From Medicago truncatula (lineage: Eukaryota > Streptophyta > Magnoliopsida > Fabales > Fabaceae): 64,000 bases of DNA. The notes under the pieces are model-generated. The model was given only the letters and a program-made list of their open reading frames with translations. It was not told where the DNA came from and made no database searches. The DNA is taken from contig NC_053043.1 of assembly GCF_003473485.1 (NCBI RefSeq), positions 35,998,576-36,062,575 of the forward strand, read 5' to 3'. Below are positions 48,074 through 59,527 of the stretch, piece by piece (positions within the stretch are counted from its first letter, which is position 1; the number at the start of each line of letters is the position of its first letter). The position numbers and the translations under genes were made by a program.

Positions 48074-48370
48074 AAATCATAGAATCTAAATACTAGTATA
48101 CTACTTATATAAATAATAGTAATAGTAAAACGGAAAGTGCTAATGATGATTATGATAATGATGAATGAGTAAGTCTATAGATGTTAATAATTTAGATTCA
48201 AACACATACATGAAGCTTCTCACCAATTACACGACAATAGTGTATTATTTTTCCAAGTTGATAATAACCACAGACAACAGGTAATATGCTTTTGTTTATA
48301 ATTTCTTAAAAAAAATGATTTTGTTTATAATCATGAGTTTTTTGGTACCAAAGTTAGATGTTATCATAAT

Positions 48371-49106
48371 ACTATGATTCTATTTTATAAATGGACACTT
48401 TAAATTCATTAACCATTTTTTTAGTCATTGGATACAAAGCGATGAATTGATCCTTGTTTAGTCATTGGATCCAAGAAGTTTTTTTTTTTTTTTTGGACCA
48501 CTCCAAACAGTTTCATTGCTTAATAATTGATGAATAATTAGTCCACTATTTAGGAATCCATTTGTATCATATATCTTGTCATTTTACTAGTCACAAGCTT
48601 AGGAATCCAAATGGACCAATTGATTGATTTTTTTTAATTTTTTTAAAGAAGAGCAATTGATTGATGAAAATAACATAATCAATAAATCATAGTATATATA
48701 AAGTAAGATTTTTTATGCCACATGTCGTTTTTATATTTATAGCATATCATTAATTAAGTAAGGTTATTTTCTTTATATATAATATATATGTATGAAACCA
48801 TTACAGTAATGTCCAAGTTTTATAACAATATCATTAGTTAGAAATTTACCTCTTGATAAGGGGAGTGGGGGGAAATGTTCGGTAATGATAAGGAGTATGA
48901 GACATAAGCAATTGGATATTGGAGGTTCAACTATAGAACATGCAATTTTTTTTATTTTATTATTTCTTAGGATGAGTGCAATTGATAAACATTATTCTGT
49001 TCTACACATTCATTTTGTTCTTATAGCTGAAATGTTTAAAATTTGCACCTTCTATAATTTTTTTTTATCTCGAATGCATTGAAGTGCAATTTTTTTAAAT
49101 AAATAT
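48371..49106. other. Intergenic spacer between duplicated units
   Basis: AT-rich, with T runs and repeated TTAGTCATTGGATCCAAG-like words at about 48421 and 48460. No gene. Confidence 0.5.
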
Positions 49107-49364
49107 TACAATTTCCTGCGGATTTTCTTGTGTTGTTTGCTGCGGAAGTGCCTATATCGCAGGAAATATGCTATCGGGCAGAAAAACTCCTCAAATATTG
49201 ACAGAATATTTCCTGCCGATTTTTCACTTTTCCTTAAGATGTACATTTCCTGCGGATCCCAAAATCCTAAATCCTTGAAAAATTCGCAGGAAACAGGTTT
49301 GTTAAGGAATTTTCACCAATATCCGCAGGTAATTCTGCAGGAAAATCGAGAGTTTCTAGTAGTG
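49107..49364. mobile_element. CACTA-type transposon end with subterminal repeats
   Basis: The right end reads TTTCTAGTAGTG, the inverse of CACTACTAGAAA, the terminus of plant CACTA (En/Spm) elements. Inside are many subterminal copies, in both orientations, of a TTTCCTGCGGATTTT-like motif (49110, 49201, 49247, 49281, 49321). The opposite CACTA terminus is not found to the left, so the element is truncated. Confidence 0.7.
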
Positions 49365-50230
49365 AAACTTGTGTATTTAATATTAAATATGTATATTTTT
49401 AATAAATAATTGTTGTTTTTCGGTAAAACATTTTTGCTTTTGGCTTGTTTTAACATGTGCAATATTGCATATGTTAGACAAACCCTAAGTAAAAATCATC
49501 TATTTGGAAGTTGAAGGGTGATTGGTCGTCTGCAAATTTGCTTTTAATGTTCGAGTGTTAACTTCCTAAGTAACTGTATGTAGTCATATGCATCTTAGTC
49601 GAATGATCAAAGTCTGACAGATCAAATTTTAAATCAAGATACAAACGAACAAACAACAAGTGCATACACACAAAATAAGGCATTAGATTCATAATTCGTA
49701 TAAGACACTCAAAATCTCAAGGACAATTTCGAGTCTTCCTAATTAAAAAGTATAATTAATTTCGTCCCCCCTTAATTCAGTTTTAGATAACGGTTTTGTT
49801 CTTCAACTTTTTTTTACGTCACTTTTGTCTTTTCGATCAATCTGCATATGGATTTTCAAGATTTAAATCTATGGTTTTATTTTGATTCAAGCTCTTAGTA
49901 TTTAAATCTATGATCTTTCACTCGTATTTTCATATGTATTTTTAATTTAATACTTGAAAATCCATAAACAAATGAATTAAAATGACACAATTTAGGTGAA
50001 AAAATGTTAAATAAAGAAATCATTATATGAAATCAAATTAAGGGATGACGAAAATAACCTTTCCTAATTAAAATGATCTAATCATATACTATTTAATTAG
50101 AATGATCTACTAATATGCTTTTTTGATAAAAAAAAAAAAAAAAAAACTAATATGCTTTGTTTTTGTCAACTAAAAATTGACATGTGATTAGGAGACTCAT
50201 ATTTTGATGTCCAAATTCATAAATAGTTTT

Positions 50231-51050
50231 GAGGATTGCTTTTTAGGCCCTCTCAATATCTCTTTAGGCCCCCTAAAAATACAAAAATAACCTTTATAAG
50301 ACTTCCGGTAGATAAATACCGGTAGTTCATTTTAACTTTTCTCATTTTGCACCTCCGGTATGTACATACCGAAGGCACATTTTCAAACTGTTGGAATTAC
50401 CAAATTGAAAACATTCACAGTATTTTTTGTACACTTAGACCTTTTGCAATTGCAACCTCTTTTGTGTCTTAGGTCCATTGGCATCATCAGTACTTGTTTT
50501 CTTCCTATATAGAGCAATGCAATATTTGGTAAAACTAGCAAACATGTAAAGAATAAAAATTATGACCTATGAGAAAGATCATGATAACTAAATTTTTCCT
50601 AGAGGTGCTAGAATGGTTGAATTCCTCAGCATTTGCAAGGCTTACTTTCCTCTTATAAGGTGCGTTTGTCGGATATACGTCGATGGTTTCTGTCAAGATA
50701 AGAGACTCGGAAGTGAAAGAATCTGCAACTACTGAAGCATCAGTTTCATGGCTCTCATTCCTAGTATCAATAAAAGATTGACCAATGACCATCCATATTG
50801 AACGGAGTTAAGGATCTTGTCACGTTTTCCACTATATGGAAACTTATAGAAGATTTGGACCCCGGTAAACCATCTGATAATTTCATACATGTAGTTGAAA
50901 ATGTGCCTCCGGTATGTACATACCGAAGGTTTAAAATGTGAAAATTTAAAATGCACTACCGGTATGTAACTACCGGATATATTATAAAGGTTATTTTTGT
51001 ATTTTTAGGGGGCCTAAAGAGATATTGGGGGGGCCTAAAAAGCAATCCTC
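50231..51050. mobile_element. MULE with 9-bp TSD carrying non-TIR sequence (Pack-MULE candidate)
   Basis: Perfect 9-bp duplication AATAGTTTT (50222-50230 and 51051-51059). Terminal repeats of about 145 bp start GAGGATTGCTTTTTAGGCC at both ends and contain the palindrome GGTATGTACATACC (about 50350 and 50910). The unique interior of about 530 bp reads on the minus strand as two overlapping frames (50729-50956 and 50535-50792), including HETDASVVADSFTSESL and PYKRKVSLANAEEFNHSSTS, which look like host protein sequence. A resemblance to C-terminal parts of plant RPA1-like proteins is a weak guess. Confidence 0.8.
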
Positions 51051-51152
51051 AATAGTTTTTGAATATAATCTCAGCCCAATTACATATAACAAAAAAAAGT
51101 TTGACAATTAATTACAAAACATGACTACAATCTATACATAAGCAATAACAAA

Positions 51153-51620
51153 TCAATGCACCAACCCAATCTCATAATTATCTTGCCAAAAGGAATTGTA
51201 AGCATGTTCTCCCATATCATACCCATCATCACAAACCATTAAATGATCAACCATCACTTCTTTCTCATCTCCAAAAGACTCTATAGCCTCCCAACTTCCA
51301 TCATCAAATTGGAAGGATGGTATCAAATCCATATCCACCCATTCAACTCCAAAGTCATATCCCTCCTCCACCACTTGTCCTATGTTCCATGATTCATCAT
51401 AGTATTCTTCAAAATTGCTCTTCAATTGTGATCCTATGCATGTTGAATTATCATGGTCACACATCTTGCTTTCACTTATTTCAGCCTCAAAAGATCTTAT
51501 TAAACTATCTAACCTTTCATCATTACTCTCATCACATGGTAACTCTTCCATTAGTGACATGAGAAGATCACCCTTGATTTCTACATCATAAGCCAAAGTT
51601 TCAAAAACTTGAGAAGCCAT
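51153..51620 (-). CDS. Acidic small protein, four-gene family, copy 3
   Basis: 155 residues, single exon, uninterrupted; I count 40 Asp/Glu against 6 Lys/Arg. Differences from the consensus: VFETLAYDVE (Phe for Cys at residue 6), MCDHDNSTC, DDGYDMGEHAYN. The MULE at 50231-51050 lies about 100 bp past the stop codon, in the 3' flank, and could supply or alter the transcript end. Function not recognised. The promoter keeps both the TATA box and the ACGT motif. Confidence 0.8.
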   Translation of the reverse strand: MASQVFETLAYDVEIKGDLLMSLMEELPCDESNDERLDSLIRSFEAEISESKMCDHDNSTCIGSQLKSNFEEYYDESWNIGQVVEEGYDFGVEWVDMDLIPSFQFDDGSWEAIESFGDEKEVMVDHLMVCDDGYDMGEHAYNSFWQDNYEIGLVH

Positions 51621-51747
51621 TTTAGTACAAATAATAAAAATGGTATTAGTTGTTTATGACTTTGAAGAATAGGAGAAAAAGGATGAACAATAATAGAGTG
51701 AATAGGGAAAAAGGCTTAAGATGAATGGATTGTATGAGGGAAATTTG

Positions 51748-51783
51748 GGTTTTATATAGGCATTAATGAAGTGCCACGTCACT
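51748..51783 (-). promoter_or_regulatory. Promoter of copy 3: TATA box and intact ACGT motif
   Basis: GTGACGTGGCAC on the minus strand at 51771-51782, TATATAAAA at about 51750-51758; same spacing as copy 1. Confidence 0.65.
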
Positions 51784-52910
51784 TCAAGAAGGGTACGTTA
51801 CATCCACCATGGCCCAAAGAGTCATGTGCACATGAACACATAAAAATAATAATTATATGGATATGGGTGATCATGTTGCATATTAAATAGCAATATGGCA
51901 TAAATAACAAATTAAAGTTGTACCATAAATTAGATTAAGAAATATGAAGACCTAAATAATGTACGTGTGCTCTGGCAACAGGGACAGCTCGAAGTAAGCA
52001 AGATATTGTGGAAATCATAGAATCTGACCCCAAAACCTCAATTAAGGTTGGGTGGGACAAGGAAGCATCAAACGACAAAGCTTTTGCCAACTAAAACGTC
52101 AAGTTGCAATTGCAATAGAAGAATAGGGAATAGTTAAATTATTGAGAAGTATGAGGTGACTTATAAGTTTCATATATTGTTTAAATGAGTTGAGCACTAT
52201 ATAAGTGAGATGATCAGTAAAATCTATATCTTAAAGTTTTGAGTAAAATTTTTAAATAAAGATATAATGTGCAATTCATTTATGCAGTTGTTCATAGTTT
52301 AATGTAGATGATCGATTAGACTCATCTCACCATCCAACATTATTAAATAATAAGAAACAATGATGATGAATGAGTTGTTAAGAAGTCTACAAATGTCCCC
52401 CTAAAAAACAGTCTTTAAGTGTTAATTACCTAAAAAAAAAAAAAGTTTATGTATTGATTATTCAAATTCATAAAGGAAGCTTCACCGATTAGCCTACAAC
52501 AGTCTATTATTCAAATTCATAAAGGAAGCTTCACCACACAACTTATATTCACTCTATTTTAAAATAATTGATCCATTTGATCATTTCATACATTTTAAAA
52601 AAAATGTATGAACGAAAGAGAAAAATGGTATTATTTCTATACAAATACTCTTATCATGCATTGATCTATTTATCATTACCACCAATGCAAAGTTGAAAAA
52701 TCCAAACATGAAGCAATGAAAGTATATTTATTACAGGGTAGAGTTGAAAAAAAATAATGTTGTATTGGAAATTAAAAAATTCAAGTATTTTAGGACATAT
52801 TTCTTATGCAAAAATGTCAATTATTTTTAGACGGATGGAGTAATATAATTTTTTTTATAATCATGATTTTTTGGTACGAAAGTTAGGAGATGTTAACATA
52901 AGAGTATGTT

Positions 52911-53399
52911 ATTTGAATAACATTTTTTTTATAATTTAAAGCACTCATATTCATGCCACCTAATTACATCGTATAATGAATATCATTTAATTTATTATAT
53001 TATTTTATACTTCTTAATTATTTAAACAACTCAACTAAATTTTTTGTATATCCATATCACTCATCCATAACTCTAAAATATGTCCCACTAATCTTTCCCA
53101 ATTTATATTTATGTTAATATATAAATTGTTTCATTGAAACCTGTTAATTCATTTATATCAAAATGCATTAAAAAGAAAACAACATATATTTACAATATAT
53201 TAAAATATCCAAAAAATAAATAAAAGCAGATTAAAAATATATGAAATAACACACTACATGACACAAATAAGTTATACGAAAATACATTAAAAAAATTCAT
53301 AAATGTTGAAACCTGGCCTGATAACAGGTAATATTACGTTATTTTCAACATATTTTTTCAGTTAATTTAGTAGTGATTTGACCCAAACAATAAGAGTTT
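52911..53399. other. AT-rich intergenic, nothing recognised
   Basis: No frame or repeat border of note. Confidence 0.5.
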
Positions 53400-54660
53400 T
53401 AGATTAGTTGCTTATGATTTAAGGGACATTTACTAATGTTTTTCTATCGAGTAATTCGGCAAAGCAAGACACCTCATGAAGAATTGGGTAGACATAGAAT
53501 GAAGATTCAAGAGGTCTCTGAAGACATTACAAGTTGGAAAAATTCTATCCCAAGTTCCAAGACAAGTCTGAAGGAAGAAAGCACTATAAAACATACTTGA
53601 AGCGGAAGCCACACACCACGAGTGTGAAAAACAGTGCTGAAAAACCTAGTTTTTCAACCCAAATCCAACTGGAAACTTTCTTATTAATACAAGAGTTATC
53701 ATTCACAAATTCTCATTCATAATGTGACGGTTCAAGAGGAATGCAAGTGCCATGAACATCAAATGAGGAGTCTCTCTTCAAACATTATTCTTAGAGTATG
53801 TTTTATTTCTTTTGTAATTGATTTTTAGTTACCATGACCAGCTAAATCCTAATTGATTTGGGGTTTAAGATGACCTTTTATTTGTTTATTGGGTCAATTT
53901 AATTCAAGTCTTTTATTCAGTTATATTTTGAGATCTATTTAATTTTTATAAGCAAATATCTTAATGCTTTTACGTATTCTAGAGAGGGTGACATACCTAG
54001 AGTCTGTAAGATGAGAGGAGTTTTCGAACGTTGCATTATAAACTTTATTTTTTCCCTTAGTAAGATAGGGTTGGACCTATCCATTTATTCTACTAAGGAC
54101 AATTCAGGATATGTCATAAACTTCTAAGATTCATAGGCCTAGGTGGGTCCTTTAGATGACAATTTAGGAATACCAACTTTGTTTGTGTTTCACTTACCCA
54201 CAAGAGAGTAAGTCCACACTTAATAACCTCGCGAAAGCATACGAGACCCTATACCCCATATCGTGTGTATAACTTTAGGGTGATCGACATGAGCAACTTG
54301 ACATCTAGAGGGACATTAAAAACCAACAAACTCACCACTTAAATATAACTTTGTCTCATAATTGATAATTGTTGGTGTTAATCCAACAAAGAAATAAAGG
54401 GGATTCGAATAATCATAACCACCATTAGAACATGCAATCAAAACCCCTTTTAAGTTTTAGGAATAAACTAACTGATTTACATAATCAAATCAAACTTTCA
54501 AACTTCCATGTTTTATTTGCTTTTAATTTACTGTTTTAATAAGTTGAGCTAGTTGCCTAGTTGAAATGACAATCCTTATCGAGACGAGTTTAATTACTAC
54601 TTTATTACTTGACAAATTTAGTCATCAACTGTATTACTTAAAACAAACATTAGTGCAATA
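53400..54660. mobile_element. Probable LTR-retrotransposon remnant
   Basis: Phrases such as AACCTCGCGAAAGCATACGA, GTAAGATGAGAGGAGTTTTC and, near the end, ATCCTTATCGAGACGAGTTT then AATTACTACTTTATTACTTG resemble LTRs of plant gypsy elements (compare the LTR end at about 20380-20434). No matching second LTR or internal domain is present. A frame at 53534-53722 has no domain. Confidence 0.35.
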
Positions 54661-54689
54661 TTGTAGTGGTCAAATACATTATATACTAG

Positions 54690-54977
54690 TTGCATCAATC
54701 CTCGGCAGAAAATAATCATCATGTTTACCAAGAGCTTCGACGATACAAAGGAAGGCATGTTTATGCATTCGATACCTTCGACAAAACTGCTAATCCATGT
54801 ACCCTAGAGTTTCTGAAAAGTAATTATTGAACAACCGCTTATGTCCTTCTTCACGATTCCTCTCTATATTTCTTCTTTGGCGTCTAAGCCTACTTAAGCT
54901 CGCATACTCTCTTGTGCTTGGATTTCAAAGTAAAGTCTCACAATTTCTTCATCCATGTCGTCATTCATGTAATGCAT
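54690..54977 (-). pseudogene. PIF/Harbinger transposase (HARBI1/ALP1-like) fragment
   Basis: From an ATG at 54977 the minus strand reads MNDDMDEEIVRLYFEIQAQE, then after a stop and a frame change RNIERNREEGHKRLFNNYFS, RRYRMHKHAFLCIVEALGKH and DDYFLPRIDAT. This is the N-terminal part of plant Harbinger-type nucleases. Several stops, at least one frameshift, and loss of the catalytic part make it dead. Confidence 0.8.
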
Positions 54978-55134
54978 GAAAAAAATTTAAATATGCAAAA
55001 AATTGGAAAAAACCATGTGAAGAGAAATTTGATATTCAATGAATAGAGAGAGAAGTTGGGAATTTTTATTTAGGGGTTTAAGTTGGGAATGATTTTAAAG
55101 TTTGTTATGCATGTTATAATATTTATAGTGCTAT

Positions 55135-55262
55135 GAATAACGACCAGTTTCACTAATATTGAGTTTGAATAATGGCTAGCTTGACTAAAATTGATTTTGA
55201 ATAACGGCTAGTTTGATTAATATTGAGTTTGAATAACGACTAGTTTTACTAATATTAATGTT
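55135..55262. repeat. Four tandem copies of a 32-bp unit
   Basis: Starts at 55135, 55167, 55199 and 55231, unit GAATAACGGCTAGTTTGACT.. ending ATTGAGTTT. It lies upstream of the Harbinger fragment (minus strand), so it may be the subterminal region of that element. Confidence 0.85.
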
Positions 55263-56415
55263 AGACCAAAATTGGTTAAAAGAACAAATCCCATACGTTT
55301 TGACGATAACAAAGCATACCTAAAGAATTTTTTTAGAACAATTAAGATTCTCTAATGGGTGTTTAAGTGTGCAGGAAAATATAAGTATAAAAGAAGTTCT
55401 GCCTCTAGGGCATGTCAAAGCTCTAGACAAAACGCCAAGGCTCTATACTTGAAAGTCAACTTTGGACAAGAAACATTAAAGTTGTAGACCATGATGAGCT
55501 CAGTGTCATAGATAAAGACAAGACTTTGCATCAAGATTAAGGTCAACTTTGTAGAAGTCAACGATGGACTACAAATTCTCTAGAGTGAAAGCCTTAGAAA
55601 AGAAAGTTTATTCTGACTTAAGCAAGAGAGTTAAAAGCATCATTGATGAAATTGAGTGACTGATGCGCTGATCACATGTCATCAAAGATATCTCAACATT
55701 TAATCAGGTATTCAAAGGCAAGGATTTCTTCAACAATGGTCATCTAGCTCAAACTTTATTTAAAGGACCAAGATTGTTCGAAGAAGGTTACGACACTTGA
55801 GCAAATTCACATACATACAAACAAGTCTAACATGTTCATATACTATTGTAATTATATACATACTTCTTTATTGTCTATACCTTGTTTATAAACAATAAAA
55901 AAAAATCTTAAGAGATGCACTCTAAGTGTATTGTGCTTCATATTTGTTTACCATTCCTATAGTTTGTGTAAGCACTATATTTTTGTAAACAAGATGTTGA
56001 AAATCTATAGTTTGAGATTAAGAAGTCTTATAGGTTGAGGCAAGAATGTCTAAGACTAGATTTTCCTCATTGTAGGCTTTTATCTTGTGGCATATATATA
56101 TATATATTTTGTTACACCTTGTTTATGTCTTTCAATGTGATTGTGAACTTATCTTGATATATGTTTATGAATTATGCCTCTTTGTATAAGCTTGTGCTAT
56201 ATATTTTTTTTATCTTCGAGACGTCCTTTGTGTGTTTTTGCTAATGTCAAAGAGGTAAAATAACTCAAAGAGTTTTATGCGCAAAAGATGGCACAAATTC
56301 AGAGGGAGGTTGATGGCTCCTTGCTTGATATCATCAAAAAGGGGAAATTAGTAGTTTCTAATACTTTATCTTAGATTTTGAGTGATGTCTCATTTTCTAG
56401 CATATCATCTTAGAT
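55263..56415. other. Repetitive sequence, possible copia 3' region
   Basis: Phrases TTTTGACGATAACAAAGCAT, TGCTAATGTCAAAGAGGTAA and ATATCATCAAAAAGGGGAAA recall the 3' flank of plant SIRE/Maximus-type copia elements, where a G-rich tract precedes the LTR. No LTR pair or coding domain was found; (TA)n at about 56093-56108. Confidence 0.3.
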
Positions 56416-56934
56416 TAACATTACCCATACAAAAAACTATCTCGCATATCATCTTATTTTGTTGTTGAAGTACTGAAAATCTGGTTTGTGGGTCTTATTT
56501 AGATTTTGGCCAACATATGTAGGGCATTCAAAAGATATGCATCGAATTCCTTAAGAAAGAAAAAGGATATGCAACGAATGAAATTAGTTAGGTCATGAAA
56601 AGAAAATGGGCCCATTTAAACTAACTCAGAGATCGAGAAAAATATCTTCTCACTTTTTAAATTGTTCTTTTTTTTTTAACTATCGTTGGTCCAACGATAT
56701 TTAACTATCATTCATATTTTTTACAACAATTAATAGATGTTTGACACTTTTAAAATCAATTAAACCGATTTAAAAAATAATTAAGCCGTTTTGGAAAGAT
56801 GAGCCACAATTGGCTGCTATTGGAGTATGTTTTTGAGTAATTTGAAAAAGGGAGAACAGTAATATTCAGAGATTGATACCCATGTTTGTGACCACCGTAC
56901 ACATTTTGATGCATATGTTGCCACTGTCCACTAT

Positions 56935-57122
56935 GACATTTGACTAATTATCACATTTTTTATCATCAAAATATTCATTTCGATCTTATTTATAAAAAAA
57001 AATTGATTTTTTATATTCATTGTGTAATTAATATATTTTGTCTAGAATATAGATCAAATACATCATTTATGCAATGAATCAAAAAAGTCAAATGTTTCTT
57101 CTAAATAGGACTGGAGGGAGTA
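56935..57122. mobile_element. Stowaway-type MITE remnant
   Basis: The right end AGGACTGGAGGGAGTA is the inverse of the CTCCCTCCGTCC-type terminus followed by TA. The left terminus is not recognisable. The first 35 bp (TGACTAATTATCACATTTTT..) recur at 60377-60411. Confidence 0.45.
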
Positions 57123-57337
57123 TATTAGATGCCTTAAATAAATATCACTTTTTTTTTTTGATAAAATAAATATCACTTTTTTCTTTTTAGCGAAAATAAA
57201 TATATCACTTAATTAATTAATAAAAAAATATCACTTAATTAATGGATGACAATGCCATGTCATAGGTCAAATCCGACCGGTTTTGACATGAACAACATCA
57301 TCAATCGAGGAGATAAGTAAGCATATGTATTTTATTC

Positions 57338-57415
57338 GAGTTGGGATCCTCCCTGTTTTGTTAGTGTTGGGATTCTCTTCGTTTTGTTAGTGTTGGTATT
57401 CTCCCGATTTTAAAA
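57338..57415. repeat. Tandem repeat, three copies of about 27 bp
   Basis: GTTGGGATCCTCCCTGTTTT, then GTTGGGATTCTCTTCGTTTT, then GTTGGTATTCTCCCGATTTT, joined by GTTAGT. Confidence 0.8.
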
Positions 57416-58740
57416 CAATTTATTTTATTTTATTTATCTCTTAGTCGAATTTTGAATTATTGAGATCCTTTTCCTGATAATTGGATGATTAATACTAAAT
57501 ATTTTTTTTTAGAGATTTAAAATGTTGTGAATTCGGACTCAAATCTCACACTAATAAACTTAGATGTGTGGATCAAAAAGGAATTAATAACAAATATCAA
57601 ATTAGCATCAAACAACAACAACAACATACCTAAATCAAATCTAATCAAATATAAAACACAAACACAAACAAAAAATAAAGAAAGAAGAGAAACAAACATG
57701 CCAAGATTTGGTCACTCAATTCAATCAAATAATGACCTATATGTCTGGAGGTGAGAAATCTCTCCATTTCACTAAGGTTTCAAAGAACAACGTTTCAATA
57801 ACATGGCTAATTTCTTCAATTTTCCTGAATATCTTCTCATGATCAAGAGACTCAATAATTTCACTCACCAAAGATGTTTACAATTGTTTCCATACCCTAA
57901 AATCTCTCCTAACAGCCCTCAAATTTTAGCCCGAGAATCTCTTATTGAGTGACATACATGTAAGTCACAATTGAAAATTGAAACGTTCTTTTATTGAATG
58001 ACATATACATGTAAGTCACACTACTTCAAAAATTAATACCACATAAAAAAGTGAGAATCAAGTGCATTTCACTCAATAAAAGAGAGAGTATTAGAAAGAG
58101 CGTATCAAAATATTATTTGATTCTATAAATCTATTTATCTTCAAATGAAAGTTTTTATTAAATGGATTTTTTTTTTGAAAGGTATTAAATGGAAATGATA
58201 TTCACACTGTATAATGAGACCCATATTAAATGGGATCCCCCAATATTCTCTTTAAATCTATATCACTTCATATATAATCATTTTTTTTTCTTTTAGAAAT
58301 AGAGAATATCTTGATCTATTGATGTTTGAGGTTAGGACCTTTCCAATTTTTTAGTCTCTTAATGTCCTCCATTACTATAGTTTTTAGAAATATAAATATA
58401 AATATAAAAGTGTTTTTCTTTATACATTACAAAATATTTAAAAACTTTAGTATTAAAGAGAATGAATGGAGAAAAAAATGGAGATGATCAGAACCCTACA
58501 GTTTGACAACCAAATGCTAATCTATGAAATTGTAGGTCCAAAGCCAGTGTGTATCTTCTATCGTTACTTTGGTGCAAAGGATGACTCTTCATGCACTGGA
58601 ATATATATTAGTCAAAAGCTAGTCATTCCAAAAAGAAACATCGATTTTCCCTAAAAAAATAAAAAGCATTGATTATTATTTTAATAAAAAATAAAAAGAA
58701 GCATGACGATGGATATTGCAATTTTAATTACAACAAGAGA

Positions 58741-59185
58741 AGAGTTATACTAATGAGTGCAGACGAAGTACACTTTAGTTCTTAAAAAATGTCTCAAAAA
58801 CACTTAGCATTTCCTTTACAATGATATATATAATCACATATTTTTCAACAGTCAATCGACATCTTATTGATCTCAATATCTCTATTTTTATTAGTTATTA
58901 CAGCATGAATCTATTACACCATTTCATTTGTTTTTACCCAAAGGTGTATACACCCATTTGGGAAGATACCAACCATTTCATCGCTCATTATTCTTCGAGA
59001 AATAATATTTATACAATCATATTTTGACAACTTTTAGACAACACTCTCTTATATTCATATTATCTTCTACTCTCTTCCTTTTTCTCGCTCTTTGTTTTTT
59101 ACTCTCTTTCTCTCATTCCCTTTCCTAATAAGCCTTATAAAGAAAACATAAAACAATTACAACATGTGAAGCTGAGATACATCAA
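58741..59185. other. Intergenic, no gene
   Basis: AT-rich; a pyrimidine-rich stretch at 59062-59128. The frame at 58821-59027 has no domain. Confidence 0.5.
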
Positions 59186-59350
59186 AATTGATGAAGTACC
59201 GGTATCTGATACGTATCCTACATTGGTACGTGTTTGATACGCCTCAGTAAGTACTGGAAGAGTATCAAGTGATTAAATTTTATTTTTTAAAAAATTGTCT
59301 GATACGTTTCGGATACGTTGGAGATACGTGAGGAATACGATGATTATAAC
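59186..59350. repeat. GATACGTATC-rich dispersed repeat
   Basis: Many short palindromic words (GATACGTATC, GATACGTTTCGGATACGTTG). A related run (TATCGTATCTTG.., ATCGTATCCATATC) lies beyond the LINE relic at 60470-60550, so the LINE fragment is bracketed by the two parts. Confidence 0.55.
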
Positions 59351-59527
59351 CGACACACATGAGATACTAATTTTTTTATTTTTTTCTTAATAAAAGAGAA
59401 AATCAAGAAACATTATTTATTTATTTATTTTTCTTTAAAAAAAATAAGAAAAATTGAAAAACATTATAATATTTACGGTAGGTAATGATGTTATCTTTAT
59501 TCAGTTCGTATTGCCTATCGTCTTTGT

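Larger units (their letters stand above)
46200..48370. repeat. Duplicated genomic unit 2
   Basis: Aligns with 49640-52910: TTCATAATTCGTACAAGACA at 46301 matches 49687; GATTTTCAAGATTCAAATAT and GGTCTTTCACTCAT at 46467-46542 match 49851-49930; the gene and promoter follow, and GAGTTTTTTGGTACCAAAGTT near 48335 matches 52865. Confidence 0.75.
49640..52910. repeat. Duplicated genomic unit 3
   Basis: Counterpart of 46200-48370, longer mainly because of the 820-bp MULE. The outer block GATTTTTTGGTACGAAAGTTAG at 52864 corresponds to 42680 and 48335. A 48-bp direct repeat (ATTCAAATTCATAAAGGAAG at about 52460 and 52508) is private to this unit. Confidence 0.75.
56420..58740. repeat. Duplicated block, copy 1 (copy 2 at 62965-63915)
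   Basis: Collinear matches to 62965-63915: GAAAATCTGGTTTGTGGG..; AAAAGATATGC.TCGAAT; CCCATGTTTGTGACCACC; TTAATGGATGACAA; AACAACATCATC; GTTTGACAACCAAATGCTAA; GCACTGGAATATAT and AAAAGCTAGTCAT. Copy 1 is longer through insertions, including 57122-57240 simple sequence and 57500-58450. The frame at 58466-58654 lies in this block but is not preserved in copy 2. Confidence 0.7.

Noticed and set aside
53400..54660. Complete LTR retrotransposon
   Set aside because: No second LTR, primer site or coding domain could be found, so only a low-confidence remnant is reported.
55135..55262. CRISPR-like regular 32-bp units
   Set aside because: Units are directly adjacent and diverged with no unique spacers, and this is plant nuclear DNA; simple tandem repeat.
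58466..58654. Possible 62-residue gene in the duplicated block
   Set aside because: The frame is not kept in the second copy near 63400-63850 and no domain is recognisable.
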